A stretch of 64,000 nt of DNA from Bacteroidales bacterium. Lineage in GTDB: Bacteria > Bacteroidota > Bacteroidia > Bacteroidales > UBA932. The notes under the pieces were generated by a model. It did no database searches. It saw only the letters and a list, made by a program, of their open reading frames with translations, and had not been told where the DNA came from. Below are positions 52,933 to 62,219 of the stretch, in pieces (the first letter of the stretch is position 1; every line of letters starts with the position of its first letter). The stretch spans positions 1 through 64,000 of the forward strand of contig JAFUDQ010000025.1 in NCBI GenBank assembly GCA_017459075.1, written 5' to 3'. The translations under genes were made by a program, and so were the position numbers.

Positions 52933-53925
52933 CTATTTAGCTGCGGCTATAAGTCTCTTGAAATAGGCAATTGCCTCTTCAAGAGACATGTAGTCTGCGG
53001 CATTGGACGCCTTGTCAAGATTCTTGGTAACCACAACCTCAGGGTGATACTGAACACCAAGGGCAAAATCCTTGTCCGTACGTTCAATAGCCTCTATGAT
53101 ATCAAGACCTGCGGCCGTAGTATACCCCGTAACTTTCAGAGGAGTCCCTTCAACGCTGCCAATAGCCTGGTGATGCCATGACGGAGCGCCCTTGGCCTCT
53201 TTGGCGCCTACAATGCTGTAAAGAATTGACACTGTGTCCTTTACAGTAACGCTGTGAGAAGCATAATCCCTATATTCGTCCCCAACTTTTACGCGGCGGT
53301 GAGTATTGTCATACTCAGCACCCTGGCTGCTGTACCATACAGGAATATCCTGAATAACAGTGGCACCGGAAACAACGCCAAGCATTTGGCTGCCACGACA
53401 AAGGCCAAGTACAGGGATGTTATTGTCAAGGCAATAAGTCATTGTAAGATAATCAGATACATCCCTTGTGGCATTGAAATCCTTTTCCTCCTCTATTCCA
53501 TGCCAAGGCTGAGGCTCCTTGTACAAGGTAGGCGCAATATCCTCACCACCGGTAAAAATAACAGCCTTCACATCGCCTACAACCTCTGCTGCATTGGAGT
53601 TTTTCCACCCGTCATTCTTAACAACATCGGCAAGAGACTGAAGAAGGACATCGTTCTCATCCGTGCAGGCAGCGCTCAGCAGAATGCCGTCATAAGAAAA
53701 GTCGTTTTCACGCACCTGGGCAAGCATAACAGGCTCGCCACCGGCCTCGCGGACAGCCCTGGCAGCATTGCTGAAGAACTCCGAATCAACATCGGCACGC
53801 CATGCAATGCCAATGCGCACGGGAGCATCGGACTTTGAATTGTCGCCGCATCGGACAATAAAAAATACAACAATACCGCAAATGATAAGGAGGACGGCAA
53901 TAAGTCTGCTTTTGGAAGTGCTCAT
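52933..53925 (-). CDS. Membrane-anchored C26-type peptidase (gamma-glutamyl hydrolase-like)
   Basis: 330 residues. One hydrophobic helix (about 9-25) anchors the N-terminus. The remainder is a class I amidotransferase-like hydrolase of the gamma-glutamyl-GABA hydrolase type, with IFTGGEDIAP, the nucleophile Cys in VLGLCRGSQML and the His-Glu pair in GVQYHPEV. It probably acts outside the cytoplasm on gamma-glutamyl compounds. It runs opposite to folD and ends five bases downstream of the MsrA fusion frame. Confidence 0.8.
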   Translation of the reverse strand: MSTSKSRLIAVLLIICGIVVFFIVRCGDNSKSDAPVRIGIAWRADVDSEFFSNAARAVREAGGEPVMLAQVRENDFSYDGILLSAACTDENDVLLQSLADVVKNDGWKNSNAAEVVGDVKAVIFTGGEDIAPTLYKEPQPWHGIEEEKDFNATRDVSDYLTMTYCLDNNIPVLGLCRGSQMLGVVSGATVIQDIPVWYSSQGAEYDNTHRRVKVGDEYRDYASHSVTVKDTVSILYSIVGAKEAKGAPSWHHQAIGSVEGTPLKVTGYTTAAGLDIIEAIERTDKDFALGVQYHPEVVVTKNLDKASNAADYMSLEEAIAYFKRLIAAAK

Positions 53926-53927
53926 AA

Positions 53928-54851
53928 TTATACTAAATCTGCAATTAAACGAAGGAATGATGCATCTGTGCGGTCAAATGTGCCGACGGAGGTGCTGTCT
54001 ATGTCAAGAACGGCAGTAACCTTACCGTCAGCGTCAAAAAGCGGCACAACAATCTCTGAACGGGAAAGGCTGCTGCATGCTATGTGGCCGGGGAATTCTT
54101 CCACATCCGGAACAACGATGGTGCGAGCCTGCTTCCATGAAGTACCGCAGACGCCGCGGCCAAAGCCGATTCTGAGGCAGGCTGCGGGGCCCTGGAAAGG
54201 TCCAAGGACAAGTTCCCGGCCAATTACGCGGTAAAAACCGGTCCAGAAGAACTTCATCCTCTCTGCAATCAAAGCTGCGGCTTCCGACATGCGTGCAACT
54301 GAATCCGTCTCACCCTCAAGAAGAGCCTTAAGGTCTTGATACAGTTGCAGATAGACAAATACCTTGAAATCAAGATGGCAGTATCCGCCGGGATTTTTGT
54401 CAAGATAGTCGTGATGATACTCTTCTGCCGGGAAGAATTTGCTTAAAGGGAGAAGTTCCGTTTGCATTGCTGCCTCCGGCATTTCCTGATGAAGAAGTTC
54501 TTCCTGGCGGGCAAATTCCTGCCTCAGAACGGCCGCATCGTCCTCTGAAGTATAGAATACACCGGTGCGGTAGCGGGTGCCTTCGTCATGCCCCTGCCTG
54601 TTCAGAAGGGAAGGGTCGATGGTGGCGAAAAACAGCCTTGTAAGTTCCTGAAGGCTTATTCTTTCATCGTTATACCTAACACGGACGGTCTCTGCATGCC
54701 CGGTTTTATCTGTGTAAACCTCTTCATAGGAAGGATTGTCAGGAATACCGTTTGCATAGCCGCATCTAACATCTGTTACGCCATGGACACCTTTGAAAAA
54801 GTGTTCTACGCCCCAGAAACAACCACCGGCAAAATAAATTTCTTTCTCCAT
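53928..54851 (-). CDS. Methionine sulfoxide reductase A fused to free-Met-(R)-sulfoxide reductase
   Basis: 307 residues from ATG 54851 (MEKEIYFAGGCFWG). Residues 1-155 are MsrA with the catalytic Cys in GGCFWG and DPSLLNRQGHDEGTRYRTG. About 165-307 form a GAF-type fRMsr domain with FFWTGFYRV, GVCGTSW, DVEEFPGHIACSSLSRSEIVVP and VLDIDS, whose two visible Cys match the reaction site. One protein should therefore reduce S-sulfoxides in proteins and free R-sulfoxide of methionine. It starts a short operon with the C26 peptidase. Confidence 0.88.
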   Translation of the reverse strand: MEKEIYFAGGCFWGVEHFFKGVHGVTDVRCGYANGIPDNPSYEEVYTDKTGHAETVRVRYNDERISLQELTRLFFATIDPSLLNRQGHDEGTRYRTGVFYTSEDDAAVLRQEFARQEELLHQEMPEAAMQTELLPLSKFFPAEEYHHDYLDKNPGGYCHLDFKVFVYLQLYQDLKALLEGETDSVARMSEAAALIAERMKFFWTGFYRVIGRELVLGPFQGPAACLRIGFGRGVCGTSWKQARTIVVPDVEEFPGHIACSSLSRSEIVVPLFDADGKVTAVLDIDSTSVGTFDRTDASFLRLIADLV

Positions 54852-54923
54852 AGTATAAAGCAAATTGCATCGGACTACAAAATTAAGATTATATTTCCAT
54901 AATCAAAAATATTTGTGCCCGTC

Positions 54924-54954
54924 TTGACTTATATAATGTAAAGTATTACATTTG
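54924..54954 (+). promoter_or_regulatory. Promoter of the GH31 gene
   Basis: TTGA, a 19-base spacer and TACATTTG, 24 bases before the ATG. Confidence 0.7.
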
Positions 54955-54978
54955 TAAGACTCATAAAATATCCTCTGT

Positions 54979-57357
54979 ATGAAGAAATTACTGCTTTTCG
55001 CATTCTTGCTGGCCGCATTGCCGCTTGGTGCTCAGAATAACCCGGAAGCGTCGCCGGAGGCACAGGTTATTTCCGGAAACGCACGTTTCACTGTCCTTAC
55101 CGACAGGCTTATTCGGATGGAATGGTCTCCCAGTGCCAAATTTGAAGACCATGCAACCCTTGCAATTGTTAACAGAAACCTTCCTGTGCCAAAATTCTCC
55201 GTCAAAAAAGGAGCCGGTTCCATTGAGGTAAAAACCAGAGCTTTGACCCTGAAGTATTCCGGTATTGATAAATTCAGCGCAGAAAACCTACAGGTGTTTT
55301 TCAGGATGAACGGCAGGAAAGTAACCTGGCAGCCCGGCGCAGATGCATCAGCAAATCTTATGGGAACGGCGCGCACCTTGGACGGCTGCTCCGGCCCTGA
55401 TCATATCAATGGCAGTGATCCGATGGAGCAGGGGCTTGTTTCCCGTGACGGCTGGGCCATTGTAGATGAAAGCAAAAGACATATTCTTGTAAAGGACGAC
55501 AGCGATTGGGGAGAGTGGGTCGATGTGCGCCCGGAAGAAGATGTGCAGGACCTTTATCTCTTCGCCTACGGCCATGATTACAAAGCGGCCCTGGCGGACT
55601 TTACCAAGATTGCCGGCCGCATCCCAATGCCTCCAAAGTACGTTTTTGGCTACTGGTGGAGCAGATACTGGGCATATACTGACGATGAATTCCTGGCCCT
55701 AGGCCGCGAGTTTCGCGAGCGCAAGCTCCCTATTGACGTAATGGTCATAGACATGGACTGGCACGAGACTTGGCCCGGAGCTGCCCGCCGTACACGGGAT
55801 GACAAGGGAGAAGGCCTTGGCTGGACCGGCTACACATGGAACCAGGACCTGATAGGGGACCCGGAAGGCTTCCTGGGCGAGGTCCACAGCATGCACCTTA
55901 AGACTTCACTCAACCTTCATCCGGCCGTAGGAGTCATCGCCAGGGAAAAAGTTTATCCTGCCTTTGTAAAGGATTATCTGGCAAGGACAAACGATTATGA
56001 CGGACCGGAGGGATTCGTTTACAAAGGTGGCGAACCAATTTACGGAGGCCCTGCCAAGCCCGGATACCATGCCACCGTCCCTTATAGGATGGATCAAAAG
56101 GCCTGGGCCGATGCTTACTTCAATTCCATCATTCATCCCCTGGAAGCCCAGGGAGTGGATTTCTGGTGGCTTGACTGGCAGCAGTACAAGGAAAGCCGTT
56201 ACGTGCCGGGCCTAAGCAACACTTTCTGGATTAACCATGTTTTCTTCAATGACAAGGTCCGCAGATATTCAGGGACCGAGCCCTCTGAGGCTCCGAGGCC
56301 TATGATTTATCACCGCTGGGGCGGGCTTGGAAGCCATCGCTACCAGATAGGTTTCTCCGGAGATACTCAGATTAAATGGGAAGTCCTTGGATATCTTCCT
56401 TACTTTACTTCAACAGCTTCAAATGTGCTTTATGGATACTGGGGACATGATTTAGGCGGTCACTGGCTTCCAAAACAGACCCCTACAGAGCCGGAGCTCT
56501 TCACCCGCTGGCTTCAGTATGGCGTTTTCTCACCCATTTTCAAGACACACAGCACTAATTCAAGCCTGCTTGAACGCCGTATCTGGGCTTTCCCGGAGCA
56601 TTATCAGTATATGAAAGAGGCTCTTGAACTGCGTTACGCCCTGAGTCCTTACATTTACGATATGGCAAGGGTGGCTTATGATACGGGAATATCTATCTGC
56701 CGTCCGCTTTACTACGAGTATCCTGAGGAAGAGAAGGCCTACTCCTGGACACAGGAGTACTTCTTTGGCGACAATATCCTTGCTGCTACCATTTGTGAGC
56801 CGATGGATCCGGAAACCGGGCTGTCCAGGCGTGATGTCTGGCTTCCTGCCGGCAACGACTGGTACGATATGGCTCACCATCAGCTGCTTAAAGGCGGAAC
56901 GATTCGTGAACTTCGATACAGCATCGGCCAGAATGCATGGTTTGTAAAGGCAGGAGCAATTATACCGATGGCGGAAGAGGGGATTCAGAATTTGCAGGAG
57001 GCCAGCAATGTGCTGCGGCTTTATATTGCTCCCGGAAAGGGGAGAAGCAGCTATCGGCATTATGAAGATGACGGGGAGAGCCAGGCATATGCAGGGGAGT
57101 TCGCAACAACGGAGATTAGCAAAAATACCGGTTCTACAAGGATGACGGTGGTTGTCGGGGCCAGGGAAGGTTCATACAAGGGTATGCAGGAGACTCGCAA
57201 ACTCAGTCTTGTACTTGGTGGCCTCAGTCGTTCACCCAAGGCTGTCTGCGGCGGTTCCAGCCTTGAAGTATCTTATGACGCGACTACAAAAGAAGCCGTC
57301 GCAGACATCCCGGAGGGGAGTGCCAAGACGGCTTTAAAGATAGAAGTAACTTTCTGA
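54979..57357 (+). CDS. Glycoside hydrolase family 31 enzyme (alpha-glycosidase type)
   Basis: 792 residues with a cleavable signal peptide (LLAALPLGAQ). An N-terminal sandwich is followed by the (beta/alpha)8 domain with DVMVIDMDWHETW, the likely nucleophile Asp399 in FWWLDWQQ, and acid/base Asp462 in FSGDTQIKW. C-terminal sandwiches end the protein. The WWLDW form rather than DMNE points to a GH31 subgroup distinct from classic alpha-glucosidases; the substrate is unknown. It is probably periplasmic. It converges on rhaD. Confidence 0.88.
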   Translation: MKKLLLFAFLLAALPLGAQNNPEASPEAQVISGNARFTVLTDRLIRMEWSPSAKFEDHATLAIVNRNLPVPKFSVKKGAGSIEVKTRALTLKYSGIDKFSAENLQVFFRMNGRKVTWQPGADASANLMGTARTLDGCSGPDHINGSDPMEQGLVSRDGWAIVDESKRHILVKDDSDWGEWVDVRPEEDVQDLYLFAYGHDYKAALADFTKIAGRIPMPPKYVFGYWWSRYWAYTDDEFLALGREFRERKLPIDVMVIDMDWHETWPGAARRTRDDKGEGLGWTGYTWNQDLIGDPEGFLGEVHSMHLKTSLNLHPAVGVIAREKVYPAFVKDYLARTNDYDGPEGFVYKGGEPIYGGPAKPGYHATVPYRMDQKAWADAYFNSIIHPLEAQGVDFWWLDWQQYKESRYVPGLSNTFWINHVFFNDKVRRYSGTEPSEAPRPMIYHRWGGLGSHRYQIGFSGDTQIKWEVLGYLPYFTSTASNVLYGYWGHDLGGHWLPKQTPTEPELFTRWLQYGVFSPIFKTHSTNSSLLERRIWAFPEHYQYMKEALELRYALSPYIYDMARVAYDTGISICRPLYYEYPEEEKAYSWTQEYFFGDNILAATICEPMDPETGLSRRDVWLPAGNDWYDMAHHQLLKGGTIRELRYSIGQNAWFVKAGAIIPMAEEGIQNLQEASNVLRLYIAPGKGRSSYRHYEDDGESQAYAGEFATTEISKNTGSTRMTVVVGAREGSYKGMQETRKLSLVLGGLSRSPKAVCGGSSLEVSYDATTKEAVADIPEGSAKTALKIEVTF

Positions 57358-57364
57358 TTATAAA

Positions 57365-58177
57365 TTATTTGGGTAAGCCAAAAGCTACCGTCATTTCTTT
57401 CATCTGGGCTTCGGTCATGCCTTCGGGCTCGAAGCCCATGTTTTTTGCCGCGATATAAATCTGGGCAGACTTGTTCAGCACGTCAATCTGGTCAAAGGCG
57501 CTCATGACGTCTGTATCGACCGCAAAAACACCGTGTTTTTCCCACATTACAACGTCGTAGTCTTCATCTATCGCCTTAATGGTGGCATCGGCCAGTTCCG
57601 TGCTGGAAGCCATCATATAAGGGACCATTCCAAGGCCGCGGGGGCAGAATGCCTTTGTCTCCGGAATCATGGACCAAAGCATCTTTGTTGCAACGTCCTT
57701 CTTCAGCCATTTTTTACTATGGGTCAGTGCTACTAGTTCAATGGGATGGGTGTGGACAGAGGCCCTGTAAGGGGAGCCTTTTGCGAGCAGGTAGTCGTGT
57801 ACCGCAAGATGAGAGGGGAGTTCAGATGTTGGTGCTACGGGCATATCGGCCACAATTTCATACGTGGAGCAGCCAGGGAGGATGCGTATCACCGAACCGT
57901 TTGCCATTGGCCAGCGGGCAAGGTCGCGCATGCGCTTCCCGGTTCCCTTGCAGTAGAACCAGCAGCCGTCGATGTTAGGTAGGACTTTGCCAATAGACCG
58001 GGGTTCGCAGATGGCAGGCATCGACTTCATTTGCTCATCTACAAATTCTGTAATGTTAACTGTGATATTGCCTCCATTGCGCTCTGCCCATCCTTTTTGC
58101 CAAAGGTACCCGGCAACTTCCGCTATCTGGTCTATCTGGGCCTTAAGAGCAGGCCTGTTGTCTAAAATACTGCTCAT
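57365..58177 (-). CDS. rhaD: L-rhamnulose-1-phosphate aldolase
   Basis: A 270-residue class II aldolase with zinc ligands in SVHTHPIELVALTH and WEKHGVFA, the active-site Glu region in WAERNGGNITVN, and CSTYEIVADMP. It splits rhamnulose-1-P to DHAP and lactaldehyde. Other rhamnose genes are not adjacent. The similarity to RhaD covers the whole length. Confidence 0.88.
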   Translation of the reverse strand: MSSILDNRPALKAQIDQIAEVAGYLWQKGWAERNGGNITVNITEFVDEQMKSMPAICEPRSIGKVLPNIDGCWFYCKGTGKRMRDLARWPMANGSVIRILPGCSTYEIVADMPVAPTSELPSHLAVHDYLLAKGSPYRASVHTHPIELVALTHSKKWLKKDVATKMLWSMIPETKAFCPRGLGMVPYMMASSTELADATIKAIDEDYDVVMWEKHGVFAVDTDVMSAFDQIDVLNKSAQIYIAAKNMGFEPEGMTEAQMKEMTVAFGLPK

Positions 58178-58203
58178 GATTTGTGGTTTGTGGTATTACT
58201 TCG

Positions 58204-58211
58204 CAAATATA
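58204..58211 (-). promoter_or_regulatory. -7 box of rhaD
   Basis: Minus strand TATATTTG, 26 bases upstream of the ATG; no clear -33 element. Confidence 0.5.
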
Positions 58212-58260
58212 ATTAAAAAACATTCAGTTTATTTCACTATTTTGTATTTACTTTGTTCCC

Positions 58261-59589
58261 ATGAAACTTAGTAAAGAAGTTCTACGGCTGGCCGTGCCCA
58301 GTATTTTGGCCAATATTACCGTTCCTTTGGTGGGGATGGTGGATATTGCCATTGCGGGGCATCTTAACTCTGAATACGGTTCTGCTGCCCTGATTGGCGG
58401 CATTTCCCTTGGGACGATGCTTTTTGACCTTCTTTACTGGAACTTCGGCTTCCTGCGTGTCGGGACCGGCGGGCTTACAGCACAGGCCTTTGGACGGGGC
58501 AGGAAAGGAGTCGGAAGCATTCTTAACCGCGCCCTTCGGATTGCTTTGCTCTCCGGGATCATTATGATTGCTTTTCAATTTCTGGTGGTAAAGCTGGCGT
58601 TTATGGTTGTTCCGGCCTCTGAGCAAGTGCAAAGTCTTGCAACTCAATACTTTTACATACGTATTTGGGCCGCTCCGGCAACCTTGTCCCTCTTCGCCCT
58701 CAAAGGCTGGTTCATAGGTATGCAGGATTCAGTAAGGCCGATGGTGTCTGACCTGTTGGTCAACGGAATCAACATAGCCGCATCGGCCCTTCTGGCCCTT
58801 GGACTTCCCGGTGTATTCGACGGGCTGGGGTTTGCTGGCATAGCCATTGGCACCGTGATTGCCCAGTGGAGCGGTTTTACCTATTGCATGATAGCTCTCA
58901 GACGCCGCTACAGGGCAGAAATTGCCAGCCGTGAGAAGCCGGAAGGGGAGAGCCGTTCATTCTTTTCCCTTAACCGGGACCTGTTTTTAAGATCCATCGG
59001 CATGCTGGCGGTTTACATTGGCTTTACCGTTATCAGTGCACATTTCGGAGATTTGATTCTGGCCGTCAGCACAATTCTGATGAAGCTTCTGATGCTTTTC
59101 AGTTATTTTACCGATGGCTTTGCATACGCGGCAGAGGCCCTTACGGGCCGGTTTATTGGTGAGCGTAATGCCGATGGCGTCCGTTCTTCTGTCCGATACA
59201 GCTTTTACTGGAGCGGTTTCGTTGCTGCACTTTTTATGCTGCTGTATGGGGCTGGCGGGTTGTGGCTGTTTTCTCTGATGACGTCGTCACCGGAGGTAAT
59301 TGCAGCAGGACAAGAATACATTCCATGGCTTCTTGTAATGCCTTTAATCGGCTGCCCGGCCTTTGTATGGGATGGCGTTTTCATCGGTGCTACCGCTTCC
59401 CCACAGCTACGGAATTCCACCCTTCTTTGTGCCATCGGCTTCTTTGCCATATGGTTTGCGGGCAGGGTGGCTCTGCCTTCTCCTGCTTTGGCGCTTCACA
59501 TACTTATGGCCGCTTATTTCACACACCTTTTGGTCAGGAGTTTATACCTGACCTTCAGCTATAAAAGGACTTTCAAACAGTATATATAG
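58261..59589 (+). CDS. MATE-family efflux transporter
   Basis: A 442-residue protein with about twelve hydrophobic helices in two halves. It starts VLRLAVPSILANITVPLVGMVDIAIAG-like, with GTGGLTAQAFGRG and a second-half ALTGRFIGERN, typical of the DinF branch. It exports organic cations or drugs using Na+ or H+. The substrate cannot be predicted. It stands alone and converges on the aldo-keto reductase gene. Confidence 0.9.
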   Translation: MKLSKEVLRLAVPSILANITVPLVGMVDIAIAGHLNSEYGSAALIGGISLGTMLFDLLYWNFGFLRVGTGGLTAQAFGRGRKGVGSILNRALRIALLSGIIMIAFQFLVVKLAFMVVPASEQVQSLATQYFYIRIWAAPATLSLFALKGWFIGMQDSVRPMVSDLLVNGINIAASALLALGLPGVFDGLGFAGIAIGTVIAQWSGFTYCMIALRRRYRAEIASREKPEGESRSFFSLNRDLFLRSIGMLAVYIGFTVISAHFGDLILAVSTILMKLLMLFSYFTDGFAYAAEALTGRFIGERNADGVRSSVRYSFYWSGFVAALFMLLYGAGGLWLFSLMTSSPEVIAAGQEYIPWLLVMPLIGCPAFVWDGVFIGATASPQLRNSTLLCAIGFFAIWFAGRVALPSPALALHILMAAYFTHLLVRSLYLTFSYKRTFKQYI

Positions 59590-60612
59590 CTACTTGCTCT
59601 TTAATTGAACGGGCTCTGAAAGCTTTTCAATAAGGGAAAGCTCATCCGCTGTAAAACTGTAGTTTTCAATTGCTTTCAGATTGTCTTCTATCTGCTTTAC
59701 TGAGCTGGCGCCGATGATGACGGAAGAGACTCTGGAGTCATTGAAAAGCCAGGCCAGGGCCATTTGGGCAAGGCTTTGTCCCCTTTGGGCGGCAAGTTCA
59801 TTAAGGCTTGTCAGGGCCTTCAGCATTGCTGGAGTAAGCAATTCTTTTTTAAGGGAAGTCCTTCCTGTAGCCATTCTGGAGTCTTCCGGGATGCCATTAA
59901 GGTACCTGTTCGTAAGCAGGCCCTGCTGAAGGGGAGAGAATGATATAAAACCGGTGCCGGTTTCCTGGCAAAGGTCCAGTAAACCAGCATTTTGTGGTGT
60001 CCGGTCAATGATATTGAACCTGTCCTGGTACAACAGGCAGGGAACATCGTGCTCCGAGAGGTATTTGTAAGCCTCCCTTGCCTTTTCAAGCGGATATCTG
60101 GACAAACCTACATAGAGCGCTTTGCCTTGGCGAACGATGTCAACAAGGGCCTGCATTGTTTCCTCCAGGGGTGTTTCAGGGTCATACCGATGAGAATAAA
60201 AGATATCGACATAATCCAGCTTCATTCGCCTAAGACTCTGGTCAAGGCTTGCCATAAGGTATTTGCGTGAACCCCAGTTGCCATATGGTCCCGGCCACAT
60301 ATCCCAGCCTGCCTTGGTGCTTATTAAAAGCTCATCGCGAAATGGTTTGAATGAGCCTTCCATCAGCCGTCCGAAGTTCTCTTCTGCGGTTCCTGGCTCC
60401 GGCCCGTAGTTATTAGCTAAGTCAAAGTGACATACGCCTTTATCAAAGGCCAACTGAGCCATTGCTTTAATATCCTGCATCGGCTTGTAGGAACCGAAGT
60501 TATTCCATAGGCCAAGGGCCAGAATGGGGAGTTTTATACCGGATTTACCGGCTCTGCGATACTCCATGGTGTCATACCTGCTTTCGGATGCGGCGTAAAT
60601 AGGTTCTATCAT
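59590..60612 (-). CDS. Aldo/keto reductase (YghZ/Kv-beta-like)
   Basis: A 340-residue TIM barrel with the tetrad around FDLANNYGPEPGTAEENFG (Asp and Tyr), Lys in ISTKAGWDMWPG and His in IFYSHRYDPETP. NADPH binding is suggested by VIIGASSVKQIEDNL. It resembles L-glyceraldehyde-3-phosphate reductases. It begins one base after the MATE gene ends, on the opposite strand. Confidence 0.88.
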   Translation of the reverse strand: MIEPIYAASESRYDTMEYRRAGKSGIKLPILALGLWNNFGSYKPMQDIKAMAQLAFDKGVCHFDLANNYGPEPGTAEENFGRLMEGSFKPFRDELLISTKAGWDMWPGPYGNWGSRKYLMASLDQSLRRMKLDYVDIFYSHRYDPETPLEETMQALVDIVRQGKALYVGLSRYPLEKAREAYKYLSEHDVPCLLYQDRFNIIDRTPQNAGLLDLCQETGTGFISFSPLQQGLLTNRYLNGIPEDSRMATGRTSLKKELLTPAMLKALTSLNELAAQRGQSLAQMALAWLFNDSRVSSVIIGASSVKQIEDNLKAIENYSFTADELSLIEKLSEPVQLKSK

Positions 60613-60777
60613 ATCTGTGGTATTATAATTGTTTCATCGTTCCTGTCCTTCTTTTCCGGGGGTAGGGCCGATGGTTTTAAAGAAACCGTCGGACAGGAGC
60701 CGAATACCCCCTTCACGAAATCTCTTCCCGTCAGCTCACCCGCCTCGAAGCCCTCGCCCTGGACAAGAAAAAGTAGC
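60613..60777. other. Intergenic gap with hairpins and a possible gene remnant
   Basis: CCGATGGTTT pairs imperfectly with GAAACCGTCGG near 60671-60695, and GGGGGTA recurs as TACCCCC. On the plus strand one frame from about 60690 reads GAEYPLHEISSRQLTRLEAL to a stop at 60776, which looks protein-like and may be the end of a lost gene. Confidence 0.3.
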
Positions 60778-62193
60778 CTATTTGCCGATGCAATGATGGG
60801 CGAAGATGTGGTGGAGGACGGTGTCGGGGGTGATGTCCTGACCTAGGATGGAAGAGATGTGGGAGATGGCTTCACGAAGGTCTTGGGCCAGAAGGTCGGT
60901 GGGGGAGCCGAGGCTGAGGCCGGTGGCTACGGCTGAGAGGCTGAGCTGAGCTTTTTTGAGAGCTTCCAGGTGTCTTACATTGGTTACAAGAGTGGCGTCT
61001 TCCTGCAAATTCAGACTGCCGAACCACTCTTTCAAACAGTTTTTAAGATCATCGATGCCGATTCTGTTTAAGGCGGAGATATTTATAGCAACTATCTTAT
61101 TTCCAGTGGAAGAAACAAAATTGTTTATAGTAGTAACATTTTTGTTAGCGTCATCAGAGCCCCATTTATTAAGTAAAATTACAAGTTTCTGGGCAGAGAA
61201 ATCTACCTTGGAAACGATTTCCTTGATTGCGGACAAAGACTCTGAAACTGGAGCAGTCAAATCAATCACAGCAAGGACAACATCAGCCTCTGAAAGCTTC
61301 TTCAAAGACCTCTTGATACCGGCACTTTCTACATACTCCGATGTCTCCCTGAGACCGGCGGTATCTATAAATCGAAACAAGATTCCGTCAATGTTGACGG
61401 TCTCTTCAATTGTGTCACGAGTCGTTCCTGCAATGTCAGATACAATTGCACGCTCCTCATTTAACAAAGTATTGAGCAAGGTGCTCTTTCCTGCGTTTAC
61501 CGGACCGACGATTGCTACCGGGATGCCATTCTTGATGGCATTGCCAAGCCTGAAAGAATCAGTCAGCTTGTTAATATGAGAAAGTACTTTATCCAAAAGA
61601 GAAGATAGACCGGACCGGTCTGCAAACTCTACGTCTTCCTCACTGAAGTCTAATTCCAATTCAAGAAGGGAAGCCATTTGCACAAGATCGTCCCGTAAAG
61701 ACTCCAAATCCTTTGAATAGCCACCTCTAAGCTGATTCATAGCGACTCTGTGCGAAGCCTCACTGTTACTTGAAATAACATCTGCAACAGCTTCTGCCTG
61801 AGACAAATCCATCTTTCCGTTAAGGAAGGCTCTTTTTGTAAACTCTCCCGGCCCTGCCAGACGAGCGCCACTGGCGCAGATCATCTCCAGAAGCCTGGAT
61901 ACAATATAAGAAGAGGCATGACAGCTGATTTCAACAGAATCTTCTCCGGTATAAGAATGGGGAGCGCGGAACACGGAAACCACAACAGTATCCAACAATG
62001 AACCATCGGCATTACAAATCTCTCCGTAGCGAAGGCGGCCACCGGGGGTATCAGACAGAGAAGCACCGGAAAATCTTATCACCTTGTCGCAAACAGTGAT
62101 TGCCAAAGGGCCGCTTATGCGTAAAAGCGACAGTGCACCGGTACCTGGAACGGTGGCCGGTGCAACTATCGTATATTCTTCAAGATAATGCAT
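60778..62193 (-). CDS. mnmE: tRNA modification GTPase MnmE
   Basis: 471 residues. The N-terminal folate-binding domain has VPGTGALSLLRISGP and GEFTKRAFLNGKMDLSQAEAV (in part). The inserted G domain has GPVNAGKSTLLN, DIAGTTRD and FIDTAGLRET, and the protein ends in the catalytic CIGK. With MnmG it makes the 5-carboxymethylaminomethyl group on wobble uridine. It follows rho by 26 bases. Confidence 0.95.
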   Translation of the reverse strand: MHYLEEYTIVAPATVPGTGALSLLRISGPLAITVCDKVIRFSGASLSDTPGGRLRYGEICNADGSLLDTVVVSVFRAPHSYTGEDSVEISCHASSYIVSRLLEMICASGARLAGPGEFTKRAFLNGKMDLSQAEAVADVISSNSEASHRVAMNQLRGGYSKDLESLRDDLVQMASLLELELDFSEEDVEFADRSGLSSLLDKVLSHINKLTDSFRLGNAIKNGIPVAIVGPVNAGKSTLLNTLLNEERAIVSDIAGTTRDTIEETVNIDGILFRFIDTAGLRETSEYVESAGIKRSLKKLSEADVVLAVIDLTAPVSESLSAIKEIVSKVDFSAQKLVILLNKWGSDDANKNVTTINNFVSSTGNKIVAINISALNRIGIDDLKNCLKEWFGSLNLQEDATLVTNVRHLEALKKAQLSLSAVATGLSLGSPTDLLAQDLREAISHISSILGQDITPDTVLHHIFAHHCIGK

Positions 62194-62219
62194 TTACGCT
62201 AAAGTATTTAAATTAATAC

